This document shows positions 26,616 through 35,693 of a stretch of DNA of 64,000 nt, one piece after another. Numbering within the stretch: position 1 is the first letter of the stretch; the number at the start of each line of letters is the position of its first letter. Source of the DNA: Pseudomonadales bacterium (GTDB lineage: Bacteria > Pseudomonadota > Gammaproteobacteria > Pseudomonadales > Pseudohongiellaceae); assembly GCA_028281635.1 (NCBI GenBank), contig JANQJM010000005.1:1-64000 (forward strand). The letters are read 5' to 3'. The translations under genes and the position numbers were made by a program. The notes beneath the pieces are model-generated. The model was given only the letters and a program-made list of their open reading frames with translations. It made no database searches and had not been told where the DNA came from.

Positions 26616-29600
26616 GCCGATCTATTGGATAGCCATCATGGTTCCAGTGCTAGCTGCAGGATGGCTTTTGAGTTCTCGTAAAGCAATGAATAAAGAACTG
26701 AAAGAGGCGCATCAGTTCTCTAAGAACGTAATCCGGGAAAATTCTGAATTAAAAAAATTTCGTCGAGAACTATTCGACTTCGTGCCAGATGGTTTGCTGC
26801 TGGTCAATGCCGAAGGCAATATCGTAAACGGCAACGACAAAATCTTTGATTTGTTTGGCTGGAGTATAGATGAACTGATCGGCAAGCCTGTTGAAACCCT
26901 GATGCCTGTAGCTGGGAGAAAGGCACATCGCAAGCTGGTTACAAAATTCATATCTGAAAATCGCGAAAGGCTGATGATGCCTGATCAACTGGCTGACAAG
27001 ATGATGGGGTTGCATAAGAGCAATCGATTGTTTGCCATCGAAATATCTCTTAAGCCAATTGAATACTTAGAACAACAAATGGTAGTCGCGTGTATACGAG
27101 ATATCTCTGACAGAATTAAAAAAAGTGAAGAGATAAGTCAAGTATTGGTCGCTCTTGATGCGTCTGAAGATGCCATATTTGTATTCGATGCTGACAATTG
27201 GGGTTTAACTTATGCCAATGCCGGCGCCACGAGTCAACTGGGATATAGCCGGGATGCTTTTCTTAGTATGAGCGCAAAAGATGTATTGGCTGAAAACGAA
27301 GGCACAACGATCTCCAAACTGTTTCGAGAAGCCATGCAGGCGGACGGGAAGACTCTGCACAGGGCGGGATCCTATCGAACCCAGGATGGCGATCTCATTC
27401 CTGTGGAAATTGCGACTCGTTATGTAAATGAAACCAAGAATCCCTACATCGTTTGCGTCGGTCGCGATGTATCTGAACGAATGCAGGCGATTGAATCACT
27501 CAAAACACACTCAGAGCAGTTGAATAGATTGAACCAGGAACTGGAAGCTGAGCGGCAGAACCTTGAATTTGAGGTACAGGAACGCACCAGTGAGTTGGAA
27601 AAGGCCAGACAGAAAGCGGAAGACGCGAATTTAGCTAAATCATCATTTCTCGCCGCGATGAGTCATGAGATTCGAACTCCCATGAACGGCGTAATCGGTA
27701 TGATTGAGCTGCTATTGATGACAGAACTTGATCAGAATCAGCAGCATCGGGTTACGACTTTACAAGAGTCTGCGTTAAGTTTGTTGACAATCATCGATGA
27801 AATTCTGGATTTCTCAAAGATAGAAGCTGGAAAAATAGAATTATCGAATGAGCCGGTAGATTTACCGCACACAATCGATTCTGTACATAGCTCACTGCTG
27901 GCAATTGCACAAAGCAAAAACGTGGAGTTGTATTGCTATCGAGATCCGAATCTCTCGCCTGAAATCATTTCGGACGCTCTCCGTCTAAGGCAGATAATTA
28001 CGAATCTAGTTGGGAACTCCATAAAATTTTCTAGTCGACAGAATCGCAAGGGTAAAGTCTCTATGCGGCTTGAAGTTGACTCCAGATGCGGTTTCAGAAT
28101 TATCGTCGAAGACAATGGAATCGGGATTGCCAAGGACTCTATCACGTCAATATTTGAACCCTTCAAACAACAAGACGCATCGACGGTTCATCATTTTGGT
28201 GGAACGGGTTTGGGTCTTCCAATTACGAAAGCTCTCGTGGAAAAGATGAACGGCAGCATTGAGGTTGAAAGCGAACTTGGAGAGTACACCAAATTTGTAG
28301 TGCGACTGCCTGTCGTGACAACTGACGATCCCGGCGAAGTTTCACTGCCAATAAGTCTGACTGGAATTTCGTGCCTACTGTATTGTGATCACAATCAACA
28401 GGTTAAGGATTGGGAGCAACTATTAGGCTGTGTTGGTGCAATTGTTACAGTCGCTGAGGATGAGGAAGACTTCGCCACGCGACTTAACTCGAACCCAGAT
28501 GCCGGCAATAAGCTGCTTGGATTATCCATTGGCGATGAAGTCGATATTGAGAGACTTGTCGCATTATCTAGAGAACCAGAAATCTGTGGATTACAGAAGT
28601 TATTGGTTGTTGCCTCGACAGCAGAAGCAGATATCGAAAAAGGAGATGGAATCATGTCTTTTGTTGAGGGAGACTCAAATCAAAACACTGCCTTCGCTCG
28701 AGTGCTGGAAGTGCTGGTTGATGAAATACACCTCTTCAAGCAAGCCGATTCAGCGACAACGACACAGAAACAGGAAGAGAGTGAGAGTGACGAAATAAAT
28801 TTAGTCCACCGACAAGTCCTTATCGCTGAGGATAATGTTATTAATCAGAATGTAATTAGCAACCAATTGGAAACTATTGGATATACATTCGACATTGCGA
28901 ACGATGGGGAAGAAGCGTTAGAGATGTGGCAATCAAACAGTTACTCCATGCTATTGACAGATTTACATATGCCGCGAATGGATGGTTATACCCTGGCGAC
29001 CCGGATACGAGAGCAAGAGCAGGGCGGTGCCAGAATGCCGATTGTTGCATACACTGCAAATGCTCTGAAAGGGGAGCGGGAGCGGTGCCTGGACTGTGGT
29101 ATGGATGAGTATCTGACGAAACCAATTGCCATAAAGGATCTGGAAAAAACACTAAATACCTGGGTTGATGAACGACAGTCCGAGAGTGCCGCCAATGACA
29201 ACAAGCCAGAGCTGCCAGTTAGAAATGAAAAAACTGTTCACGCTCAATCTGACGACCTGGCAGTTCTCAATGTCGGCGTTCTTGAGTCCTTAGTCGGTGA
29301 TGACCCAGAAGTTGTAAAGGATTTTCTCGTACAGTTTCGAGATGTAGCTGAGCAATCTGCGCAAGAACTCGAAAGGGCACTTGATGACAGAAGCTGGAAC
29401 GATGTCGTTGATATCGCACATCGGCTGAAGTCGTCCTCCAGGTCTGTTGGTGCCACGATTCTCGGGGATGCTTGTGCCACAATTGAAGAGTTGGGAAGCA
29501 AACATGACGGCGCAAACCTGCAAGAATTGAAATTGAAGTTTGAGGAAGCGCTTTATGACGTTTATCAAGCCTTACCTGTGAACTTGAATCTACCCAACGG

Positions 29601-29643
29601 ATTGAATTCGACAGATTCCAACTCGCCCGGTGTATTCAATTGA
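26608..29643 (+). CDS. ArcB/BarA-like tripartite hybrid kinase (TM-PAS-PAS-HisKA-HATPase-pseudoREC-REC-Hpt)
   Basis: 1011 aa from ATG 26608, which has AAGGA 8 bases upstream; the open frame reaches further but would overlap the previous gene extensively. One membrane helix lies at about 5-22. PAS units are at about 50-165 and 175-290, with a coiled linker at 300-340. His353 is in SHEIRTPMNGVIGM. The ATPase is followed by a receiver-like stretch lacking acceptor residues (about 570-700). A full receiver (LIAEDNVINQ, Asp785 in LTDLHMPRMDG, LTKPI) and a C-terminal Hpt with His938 (IAHRLKSSSRSVGA) follow. It holds the only Hpt in the window, so it is the natural phosphorelay hub. Confidence 0.93.
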   Translation: MIEPIYWIAIMVPVLAAGWLLSSRKAMNKELKEAHQFSKNVIRENSELKKFRRELFDFVPDGLLLVNAEGNIVNGNDKIFDLFGWSIDELIGKPVETLMPVAGRKAHRKLVTKFISENRERLMMPDQLADKMMGLHKSNRLFAIEISLKPIEYLEQQMVVACIRDISDRIKKSEEISQVLVALDASEDAIFVFDADNWGLTYANAGATSQLGYSRDAFLSMSAKDVLAENEGTTISKLFREAMQADGKTLHRAGSYRTQDGDLIPVEIATRYVNETKNPYIVCVGRDVSERMQAIESLKTHSEQLNRLNQELEAERQNLEFEVQERTSELEKARQKAEDANLAKSSFLAAMSHEIRTPMNGVIGMIELLLMTELDQNQQHRVTTLQESALSLLTIIDEILDFSKIEAGKIELSNEPVDLPHTIDSVHSSLLAIAQSKNVELYCYRDPNLSPEIISDALRLRQIITNLVGNSIKFSSRQNRKGKVSMRLEVDSRCGFRIIVEDNGIGIAKDSITSIFEPFKQQDASTVHHFGGTGLGLPITKALVEKMNGSIEVESELGEYTKFVVRLPVVTTDDPGEVSLPISLTGISCLLYCDHNQQVKDWEQLLGCVGAIVTVAEDEEDFATRLNSNPDAGNKLLGLSIGDEVDIERLVALSREPEICGLQKLLVVASTAEADIEKGDGIMSFVEGDSNQNTAFARVLEVLVDEIHLFKQADSATTTQKQEESESDEINLVHRQVLIAEDNVINQNVISNQLETIGYTFDIANDGEEALEMWQSNSYSMLLTDLHMPRMDGYTLATRIREQEQGGARMPIVAYTANALKGERERCLDCGMDEYLTKPIAIKDLEKTLNTWVDERQSESAANDNKPELPVRNEKTVHAQSDDLAVLNVGVLESLVGDDPEVVKDFLVQFRDVAEQSAQELERALDDRSWNDVVDIAHRLKSSSRSVGATILGDACATIEELGSKHDGANLQELKLKFEEALYDVYQALPVNLNLPNGLNSTDSNSPGVFN

Positions 29644-29849
29644 AACACGAATCACACTTAGCCAATTGCAAGTATCTGAATTCCGGCTATCGTGGCCTGG
29701 GAGGATACTGATGTATCACCAGTTGAAGTCGAATTGTGCAGTATCTTTGTGCTATCACCTTGTGTCTCAGTGCTTAAAGCTGATTATCGACCCTGTAGTT
29801 TGTCGCAGGAAGTGCTGCAGAGAAACTGGTTAGCTAGTGAGAACTGGAA

Positions 29850-31421
29850 ATGAGATTGTCACCCATGTTTGACAACTTGACTGTTAGCTTCATCGTAGTC
29901 GATGAGCAGGGAACAGTTCGCGAGTTCAATCCAGCAGCGACCAACACATTCGGCTACCCAAGGGATTCTGCAGTAGGTCGCCCGATCGATTCGCTATTGT
30001 CTCTTTCTGAAGTATTCGCTTGTGATTCCTCTCCGGGGTCGGCCTCCGACACTGACTCCCATAGCAGCGATTTCAGGGTCGAAGGTGAAGTATATTGCCG
30101 TCGCATTGATGGAAGTCGTTTCAAAGGATATCTTTCACATGGGAGTTATGACGAGCATGGCGAACCACTCACGGCTTTGATAGTCCATACTGCATCTCAT
30201 TCTGCGAAATCAGACTCACGACTCTTGGAAGCGGCCCGTAAGGCCGATCAGGCGTCGAATGCGAAATCAGAATTTCTCGCCAATATGAGCCATGAGATCA
30301 GAACACCACTAAACGGGGTCATGGGTATGCTGGAGCTGCTGATGGGAACTACCCTGGACACCCGTCAGGAAAGCTTTGTTAAAACTGCCTATCATTCGGC
30401 TACTTCTTTGGTAACCGTAATTGATGCGATCCTGGATTTTTCAAGAATCGAGTCTAATGCCTTGGAAGTGAAACCAATGGCATTCAATGTGCGTGAGGAA
30501 ATTGAGCACAGTACTACAATTGCAATCCAGGGCAGCAGAGGCAAAGACATTGAAGTATCGTTCAGCCTGGAGCCCGATGTACCCAGCACTGTAAAAGGTG
30601 ACGTCGGTCACCTGAGACAAGTGTTAGTTAACCTACTTTCAAACTCAGTCAAGTTTACTGAGTCCGGTAGAATCGTCGTGAGTGTATCCCTTGTTGCGAG
30701 ATCGGATAGTAGTGTTCAACTTTTGTTTGAAGTTGAAGACACGGGGATCGGTATTCCTGATGATAAATTGTCTAACTTGTTTGAACCGTTTACTCAGGGC
30801 GATTCTTCCTCGACACGGGAGCACGGTGGTTCAGGTTTGGGGCTCACTATCGCGAAGCGCCTTATTGAGCTAATGAATGGGCAGATTGGGGCGCGTAGCA
30901 GGCAGGGGCACGGCACAACATTTTGGTTCACCTTGTGCTTTGAGTCCTTCACAGAAGATAGCAGCAACATTATAGAAAGCAGTAACTGGCTTCCTTCCCC
31001 GCAATTGCCTCCTAATCAAGATTCCGATGATCAGGAACCTCTAAACGATAAACGTGTGCTCGTAGTTGATGATGTGGCTGCGAATCGGCGTGTATGCACC
31101 GAGATGTTACGTAAACTGGGTGTAGAGGCCGATGTCGCCAGCAATGGCCGTGATGCGCTCGAAGCACTGTCTCTGGGTAGCTATGACCTGGTATTAATGG
31201 ACTGTCAAATGCCAGTGATGGATGGATACGATGCCACTCGCCAAATCAGACTACTTGAGAACCAGCAGAGTGAAGGCAAGCACCTGCCCGTAATTGCATT
31301 GACAGCGCATGCCATGGAAGGAGATCGTGAGGCAACTGTGCATGCTGGAATGGACGACTACCTTACCAAGCCACTAATGCTTTCTGACCTGGAATCAGTC
31401 ATCGGGCGCTGGCTCGCTTGA
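29850..31421 (+). CDS. Soluble hybrid histidine kinase (PAS-HisKA-HATPase-REC)
   Basis: 523 aa. PAS lies at about 5-125 (FIVVDEQGTVREFNPAATNT). His148 is in NMSHEIRTPLNGVMGM, then the ATPase with DTGIGIP, SSTREHGGSGLGLTIAKR. The receiver (VLVVDDVAANRR, Asp451 in LMDCQMPVMDG, LTKPL) ends the protein. No Hpt is present, so it would need one in trans. The 206 bases before it show no confident promoter. It is convergent with the next kinase. Confidence 0.92.
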   Translation: MRLSPMFDNLTVSFIVVDEQGTVREFNPAATNTFGYPRDSAVGRPIDSLLSLSEVFACDSSPGSASDTDSHSSDFRVEGEVYCRRIDGSRFKGYLSHGSYDEHGEPLTALIVHTASHSAKSDSRLLEAARKADQASNAKSEFLANMSHEIRTPLNGVMGMLELLMGTTLDTRQESFVKTAYHSATSLVTVIDAILDFSRIESNALEVKPMAFNVREEIEHSTTIAIQGSRGKDIEVSFSLEPDVPSTVKGDVGHLRQVLVNLLSNSVKFTESGRIVVSVSLVARSDSSVQLLFEVEDTGIGIPDDKLSNLFEPFTQGDSSSTREHGGSGLGLTIAKRLIELMNGQIGARSRQGHGTTFWFTLCFESFTEDSSNIIESSNWLPSPQLPPNQDSDDQEPLNDKRVLVVDDVAANRRVCTEMLRKLGVEADVASNGRDALEALSLGSYDLVLMDCQMPVMDGYDATRQIRLLENQQSEGKHLPVIALTAHAMEGDREATVHAGMDDYLTKPLMLSDLESVIGRWLA

Positions 31422-31521
31422 TCTTACCTGCTCAACTTTCCAGGCAATCAGTTTGGCTCTTAACCCAGGCTTGCCTCTGGCTTGCAGGATCTCACAAGGC
31501 CAGGATGACGATCTCCCTTAG

Positions 31522-33948
31522 TTAACGACGCAACAGCTTTGTAACAGTACGCTGAACTTCTTTAACTTTGATGGGCTTCGTAATGTATGCCTCAAACCCA
31601 CAATCCATGGCTGACTGAATGGCCTGCGGAGTCGCGTCTGCAGAGATAGCCACTACCGGTATCTGTTCCGTTTCCCGTAAGCCTCTTAGCTTTTCGACTG
31701 CTTCGATGCCATTAATGCCAGGTAAGTTTATGTCCATTAGAATACCATCCGGATTATGGGTTCTGGCCAAATCGATACCTGCTTCAGCATTGTGTGCTGT
31801 TAGTAGTCTGATATCAAAGGTAGTCAGCTTCGCCAAAATGTGCTTCATCAGGCTTTGATTGTCCGGGTCATCTTCAATATAGAGTAGTTGTCTGTGATTG
31901 ACATCTTCCACTGAAGTTTTGATCGAAGTCGATGAGGGTTTACCGGATAGTCTTTCAGATTCATCTCGAGCGCCACTTAATGGGATATCGACCCAGAACA
32001 CGCTTCCTTCTCCCACTTCACTCTCATAACCAATTTCTCCATCCAGCAGTTCTATCACTCTCTTGGCAATTGTTAGGCCGATGCCGGTCCCTTCGATTGG
32101 GCCTGTTTCACGACCCAGTCGTTCAAACGGGGTGAAGAGGTTTTTGCGGCGGTGAGGAGGGATGCCAGCACCGGTATCTGCCACGCTAATGCGTAACATG
32201 CCGTTGCTGTCGGGGCTGCAGCTAACCGTGACCGTACCACCTTCCTTGTTGTATTTGATGGCATTGCTTAGCAGGTTCAGTAGTAACTGTTTGAGTCTGG
32301 TCACATCGCTGGCAAGTGCTGGGGATGGGTTATCTGCACACCGTTGATCAATGATCCGAATATTTCTTTCGCTAGCTCTGAGTTGCACTTGTTCGAGACA
32401 GTCGTCGATTACCCGGTCAATTTCAACGTGGTCAATCTTTAAGGACATGCGCCCTTCCTCGATGGTATTGAGCTCCAGCACGTCAGTAACAAGGTTTAGT
32501 AGGTGCTCCCCACTGGACAAGATGTGACGAATATGAAGGATCTGCTCTTCAGTCATATTTTTTTCACTGAGTTCCAGCAACTGGGCGAACCCCAGTATGC
32601 AGTTGAGGGGTGTCCGCAATTCGTGGCTCATGCTGGCAAGAAATTCGCTCTTTGCGCGACTGGCTTTCTCGGCCTCTTCTTTTGCTGCTTCCAGCTCTTG
32701 TTGAGCTTCAGCCGCTTGCTGGTTAGCCAGTACTTGAGAAGTTACATCACTAATGCTGCCTCGATATCCCTGAAACTCTCCTCCGGGGTTAAAGACGGGT
32801 ATGCCGCTGATACTTACGTATCGCTCTCCCAATTCTCCATGCGAGTGTTTGAACTGCAGGTTTCTGAATAGTCTGCGATTTGTAAGCTCTTCCAAATAAG
32901 AGTTCCAGGTTGTTGTATCGGCAACACCTTCCTCAATGGCTCGGCAAGTGAGAGCGGTGAACACAGAGGCTGCACTTCCGTTATCAACAAGAAATGAATT
33001 CTCAATATTGCAAAACTCCAGATCAGCATTGGTCTCCCATATACCATCAGCAAGGGTGCTGGCGATATCGCGAAATCTTTCTTCGCTTAATTTAAGGGCG
33101 ATTTCGAATTCCCTGCGTTGGTCTATTTCGATCTGGAGTTGCTTTGTACGTTCTTTGACACGCCTTTCAAGATCTTGTTGGGCTATTCGCAACTGTTTTT
33201 CATATTCTCTATGCTCGGTTAAGTCGCGAGATATAGTAACCACAACCCAATGCCCATCCAGGTTTAAGGCGCTGGCTTTTACTTCGATAATAAATTGCCT
33301 TCCTGATTTCGATGTCAGTTCGAACTCCGAGAAGAAGCCTTTTGGTCCAGCAGCAATCGCTTCATCGATGAGATTTCTGACCACCTTGGGGCTAACATTC
33401 AGGATGTTTTCTGGACCAAGCTCCATGAACTCTTCGTTGCAATAACCAGAGCCATTTTGCGCTGCCTTGTTGGCGTAAATAAATCGTAGAGTTTCGGCAT
33501 CGACAATTGTTATTGCATCAGAAGTGGCATCGACTGCGGTTCTGAATTTATGCATCTCCGCTTCTTGTTGCTTGCGGGCTGTTACATTCCGAGTTGATGT
33601 AATAAGCATACGGCGACCAGCAACCCTGACTGCTCGTCGACAAACCTCGATCCAGTCACCTTTGGTGGGGCCACTTAATTCTTGAACTTCTACCGTCATT
33701 CCCTTGTCGCCAGCCGATTCGATTTCCCCAAAATCCATCCAGGCTGGATAGTCAGGGTGTTGGCAATTCATCATGGTTTCTGGCGCCATTGTTAACAGCT
33801 GTTCTCTCGTTAAGCCCTGCTTGGTCAAAGTCGCTTGATCCCCATACAGATAACATCCTGAATCGAAATCCTGGATAAAGAAGGAGTCGCCTAGAGCTCC
33901 GATTTCCTCGCACCTGTGAATCGGGTGCGTGTTCGATTTTATGTTCAC
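31522..33948 (-). CDS. Soluble hybrid histidine kinase (multi-PAS-HisKA-HATPase-REC), in the fliK/flhX transcript
   Basis: 808 aa, no membrane segments. Three PAS-like regions lie at about 20-125, 130-255 and 290-405, the second followed by a coiled coil. His442 is in [15 protein letters not shown], and the ATPase boxes are DTGAGIP and [11 protein letters not shown]. The C-terminal receiver ([12 protein letters not shown], Asp739 in [16 protein letters not shown]) is complete. It starts only 36 bases after the flhX stop on the same strand, so it is probably the third gene of a fliK-flhX-kinase operon behind the promoter motif at 35439-35466. Confidence 0.93.
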   Translation of the reverse strand: MNIKSNTHPIHRCEEIGALGDSFFIQDFDSGCYLYGDQATLTKQGLTREQLLTMAPETMMNCQHPDYPAWMDFGEIESAGDKGMTVEVQELSGPTKGDWIEVCRRAVRVAGRRMLITSTRNVTARKQQEAEMHKFRTAVDATSDAITIVDAETLRFIYANKAAQNGSGYCNEEFMELGPENILNVSPKVVRNLIDEAIAAGPKGFFSEFELTSKSGRQFIIEVKASALNLDGHWVVVTISRDLTEHREYEKQLRIAQQDLERRVKERTKQLQIEIDQRREFEIALKLSEERFRDIASTLADGIWETNADLEFCNIENSFLVDNGSAASVFTALTCRAIEEGVADTTTWNSYLEELTNRRLFRNLQFKHSHGELGERYVSISGIPVFNPGGEFQGYRGSISDVTSQVLANQQAAEAQQELEAAKEEAEKASRAKSEFLASMSHELRTPLNCILGFAQLLELSEKNMTEEQILHIRHILSSGEHLLNLVTDVLELNTIEEGRMSLKIDHVEIDRVIDDCLEQVQLRASERNIRIIDQRCADNPSPALASDVTRLKQLLLNLLSNAIKYNKEGGTVTVSCSPDSNGMLRISVADTGAGIPPHRRKNLFTPFERLGRETGPIEGTGIGLTIAKRVIELLDGEIGYESEVGEGSVFWVDIPLSGARDESERLSGKPSSTSIKTSVEDVNHRQLLYIEDDPDNQSLMKHILAKLTTFDIRLLTAHNAEAGIDLARTHNPDGILMDINLPGINGIEAVEKLRGLRETEQIPVVAISADATPQAIQSAMDCGFEAYITKPIKVKEVQRTVTKLLRR

Positions 33949-33984
33949 AATTGGTTGGTCTCGATTGGTTTGAAATGTGTTCTT

Positions 33985-34263
33985 TTACTGATGCTGTGCG
34001 CAGTCTCTTTCTACGTCTTGGGCAAATGCTAGAACTTCACTAATAGCGAAGAGCAAAATGTCTGGAATGTCATCTCCAGGACTGATGGTGCTAAGCCGCT
34101 GACTCAATGCGAAGTTTTGCAAGACCGGGATGTTGTGATGGCGGGCAGTGCGCTCAATTAGTTTACCCAGGTCTCCATGTCCAGAAGCGACAACTGCCGG
34201 TGTTTGTTCTGCATCCAGCTTGATAGCAGAAGCGAAAAACTGATCAATTTCCTGGTCAGACAT
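33985..34263 (-). CDS. FlhB C-terminal-domain homologue (FlhX-like)
   Basis: 92 aa from ATG 34263, which overlaps the fliK stop by 8 bases; an in-frame ATG at 34278 would add five residues. It resembles the cytoplasmic C-terminal part of FlhB (PAVVASGHGDLGKLIERTAR, HNIPVLQNFALSQRL, GDDIPDILLFAISEVLAF), without the membrane domain or the NPTH autocleavage site. Such stand-alone proteins are known in several proteobacteria next to fliK and may substitute for FlhBC or act in export switching. It is coupled to fliK. Confidence 0.85.
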   Translation of the reverse strand: MSDQEIDQFFASAIKLDAEQTPAVVASGHGDLGKLIERTARHHNIPVLQNFALSQRLSTISPGDDIPDILLFAISEVLAFAQDVERDCAQHQ

Positions 34264-35404
34264 GCTCAGCACCACCATTGACTAGCTGATGCTCGATGTT
34301 ACCTACTGTCAAACCAGCTTCCTGTAACCTTGCACGTAGTTTCGGGAAGTGTCGGTCCAGCAATTCTCGCGTTTGTGGGCGATCGGTGCCTACTTTGAGT
34401 TCCGCTGCAGAGCCTTCAATATTGATCTCCACTTGCAGCCAGCCCGCTGCAGGCAATGCCATGGAAAACTTTGCGCCCATCTGATTGCCATGATGTTTGT
34501 TTGTGTATTCAACCCGGTCTCGATAGAGCGTTATGGCGATAGTCAATACTTCCGACCCCACAATGACGGGTAGAGTGTGCATCCAGTACTCTCGGTCAGC
34601 GGACGACTCGTAGAGTGAGCGTTTCTGTTTAGCAATGATGTTGCGCAGTGACTCCTCCGTTGCCCACTTCAGTTCATTGACACTGTCTTCCGGCATGCCG
34701 TTGTCATGTACATCAGCATATTGGGCGCACTGCTGATAAGTTCTGCTTCTTGAATGCTCGCCATGACTAATACCGGTTCTGCCATGTAGCGACTTAAACA
34801 GTTGGAGCAAGATTGCCTTGATATCTGAACCTGCGATCAGGCTCTGCATCCCTGCATGATTGACCTGTAAAGCGAGCTTCTGCTCGAGTAGCAAACCTGA
34901 ATTGTTCAGGGCAAGTTTTAGTTTTTTTGGATCGGTAAGCTCTCTAAATTTCCCTATCGATTTATTCAGCGTCTGCAGGAGTCTCATGCTATTGGCAGGA
35001 ATAGCGGCGGAAGATGTTGCGCTTACCTTGAAAAGGTACGAATAAAAATCTGATACGTTGCCATTGGCGGCTGCGTAGCTGCGAGCTTGCGACAAGCTCA
35101 TCGCGTTTGATTGTACGCTCGACTCAGTAGTCTTTTTCTCCGCTGAATCAATTGGAGTGAGGATCACTTGTGGAGATAGGGCAATGACCTTTAGTCGTAT
35201 AGTGCTCCCCGGCTCAAGGGAAGTCTCGCTCAGGGGCATATAGTGCCTCCCATTTATTAGTAGCGAATGCCGACTTCCACGATGATTTTTCATTACCGTA
35301 GCAATCAAATTTTGATTGAGGTGCCAGTCGCTGCGGGCATCAGAGGCTCGCGCAATTCCGGCCGCACCTTTAGTCGTTTTTAAACCGATGCGTAGCGTCT
35401 CCAC
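34256..35404 (-). CDS. fliK: Flagellar hook-length control protein FliK
   Basis: 382 aa with a GTG start. The C-terminal part (about 275-375: LPVIVGSEVLTIAITLYRD, GWLQVEINIEGSAAELKVGT, LRARLQEAGLTVGNIEHQLV) is the Flg_hook domain that contacts FlhB at the export gate to switch substrate class. The N-terminal ruler is divergent, as is usual. It is transcribed away from fliG, not inside the fliE-J cluster. A FliA-type promoter motif lies 35 bases upstream, and flhX and a kinase follow in the same direction. Confidence 0.88.
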   Translation of the reverse strand: METLRIGLKTTKGAAGIARASDARSDWHLNQNLIATVMKNHRGSRHSLLINGRHYMPLSETSLEPGSTIRLKVIALSPQVILTPIDSAEKKTTESSVQSNAMSLSQARSYAAANGNVSDFYSYLFKVSATSSAAIPANSMRLLQTLNKSIGKFRELTDPKKLKLALNNSGLLLEQKLALQVNHAGMQSLIAGSDIKAILLQLFKSLHGRTGISHGEHSRSRTYQQCAQYADVHDNGMPEDSVNELKWATEESLRNIIAKQKRSLYESSADREYWMHTLPVIVGSEVLTIAITLYRDRVEYTNKHHGNQMGAKFSMALPAAGWLQVEINIEGSAAELKVGTDRPQTRELLDRHFPKLRARLQEAGLTVGNIEHQLVNGGAEHV

Positions 35405-35438
35405 GATAGACCTTTGTCTCCTCGAAGCTGTCGCAATT

Positions 35439-35466
35439 ACTACGACATCGAAATCGATCTTCTTTA
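35439..35466 (-). promoter_or_regulatory. Sigma-28 (FliA)-type promoter motif for fliK-flhX-kinase
   Basis: Minus strand: TAAAG, 15 bases, GTCGTAGT, the same boxes and spacing as the flgM motif at 50644-50671. It ends 35 bases before the fliK GTG. Confidence 0.58.
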
Positions 35467-35490
35467 GCTTCCTACCATTTCATTTGCCTC

Positions 35491-35506
35491 TGGCATAGTA
35501 ATTGCT
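35491..35506 (+). promoter_or_regulatory. Sigma-54 promoter for the fliG operon
   Basis: TGGCATAGTAATTGCT, with GG and GC elements at exact -24/-12 spacing, 187 bases before the fliG ATG. This fits sigma-54 control of structural and export-gate genes in polar flagellates. Confidence 0.75.
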
Positions 35507-35635
35507 GATCTAGCTAGAGCAGCAAAAAAAGACAGGTTTTGCTTAATCTACGGCCCCTCAACCAGCGGAATACGGCAGTCAGCAGAGTAACTAAGGGCAA
35601 GTGTCAACAAGTGAACAGGGTACAGAAATGACGTT

Positions 35636-35649
35636 GTCAATAGATTGAC
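35636..35649. promoter_or_regulatory. FleQ-like binding box in the fliG leader
   Basis: GTCAATAGATTGAC, one mismatch from the FleQ box GTCANTAAATTGAC. It lies about 130 bases downstream of the -12 element and 45 before fliG. FleQ is known to activate some Pseudomonas flagellar promoters from downstream sites. Confidence 0.5.
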
Positions 35650-35693
35650 TAGCTGATCGTGCTCCTCAGGACAAAGAAGACTTTTAAAACACC

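Noticed and set aside
29750-29849. TAAAG at about 29780 as a FliA-type promoter for the kinase at 29850
   Set aside because: No GTCGTA-like box at 14-15 bases; the nearest CTGTAGTT is two bases out of register.
33985-34263. flhX as a broken copy of flhB
   Set aside because: Stand-alone FlhB C-terminal homologues next to fliK are known, the frame is intact and it is coupled to fliK; a complete flhB lies at 40503.
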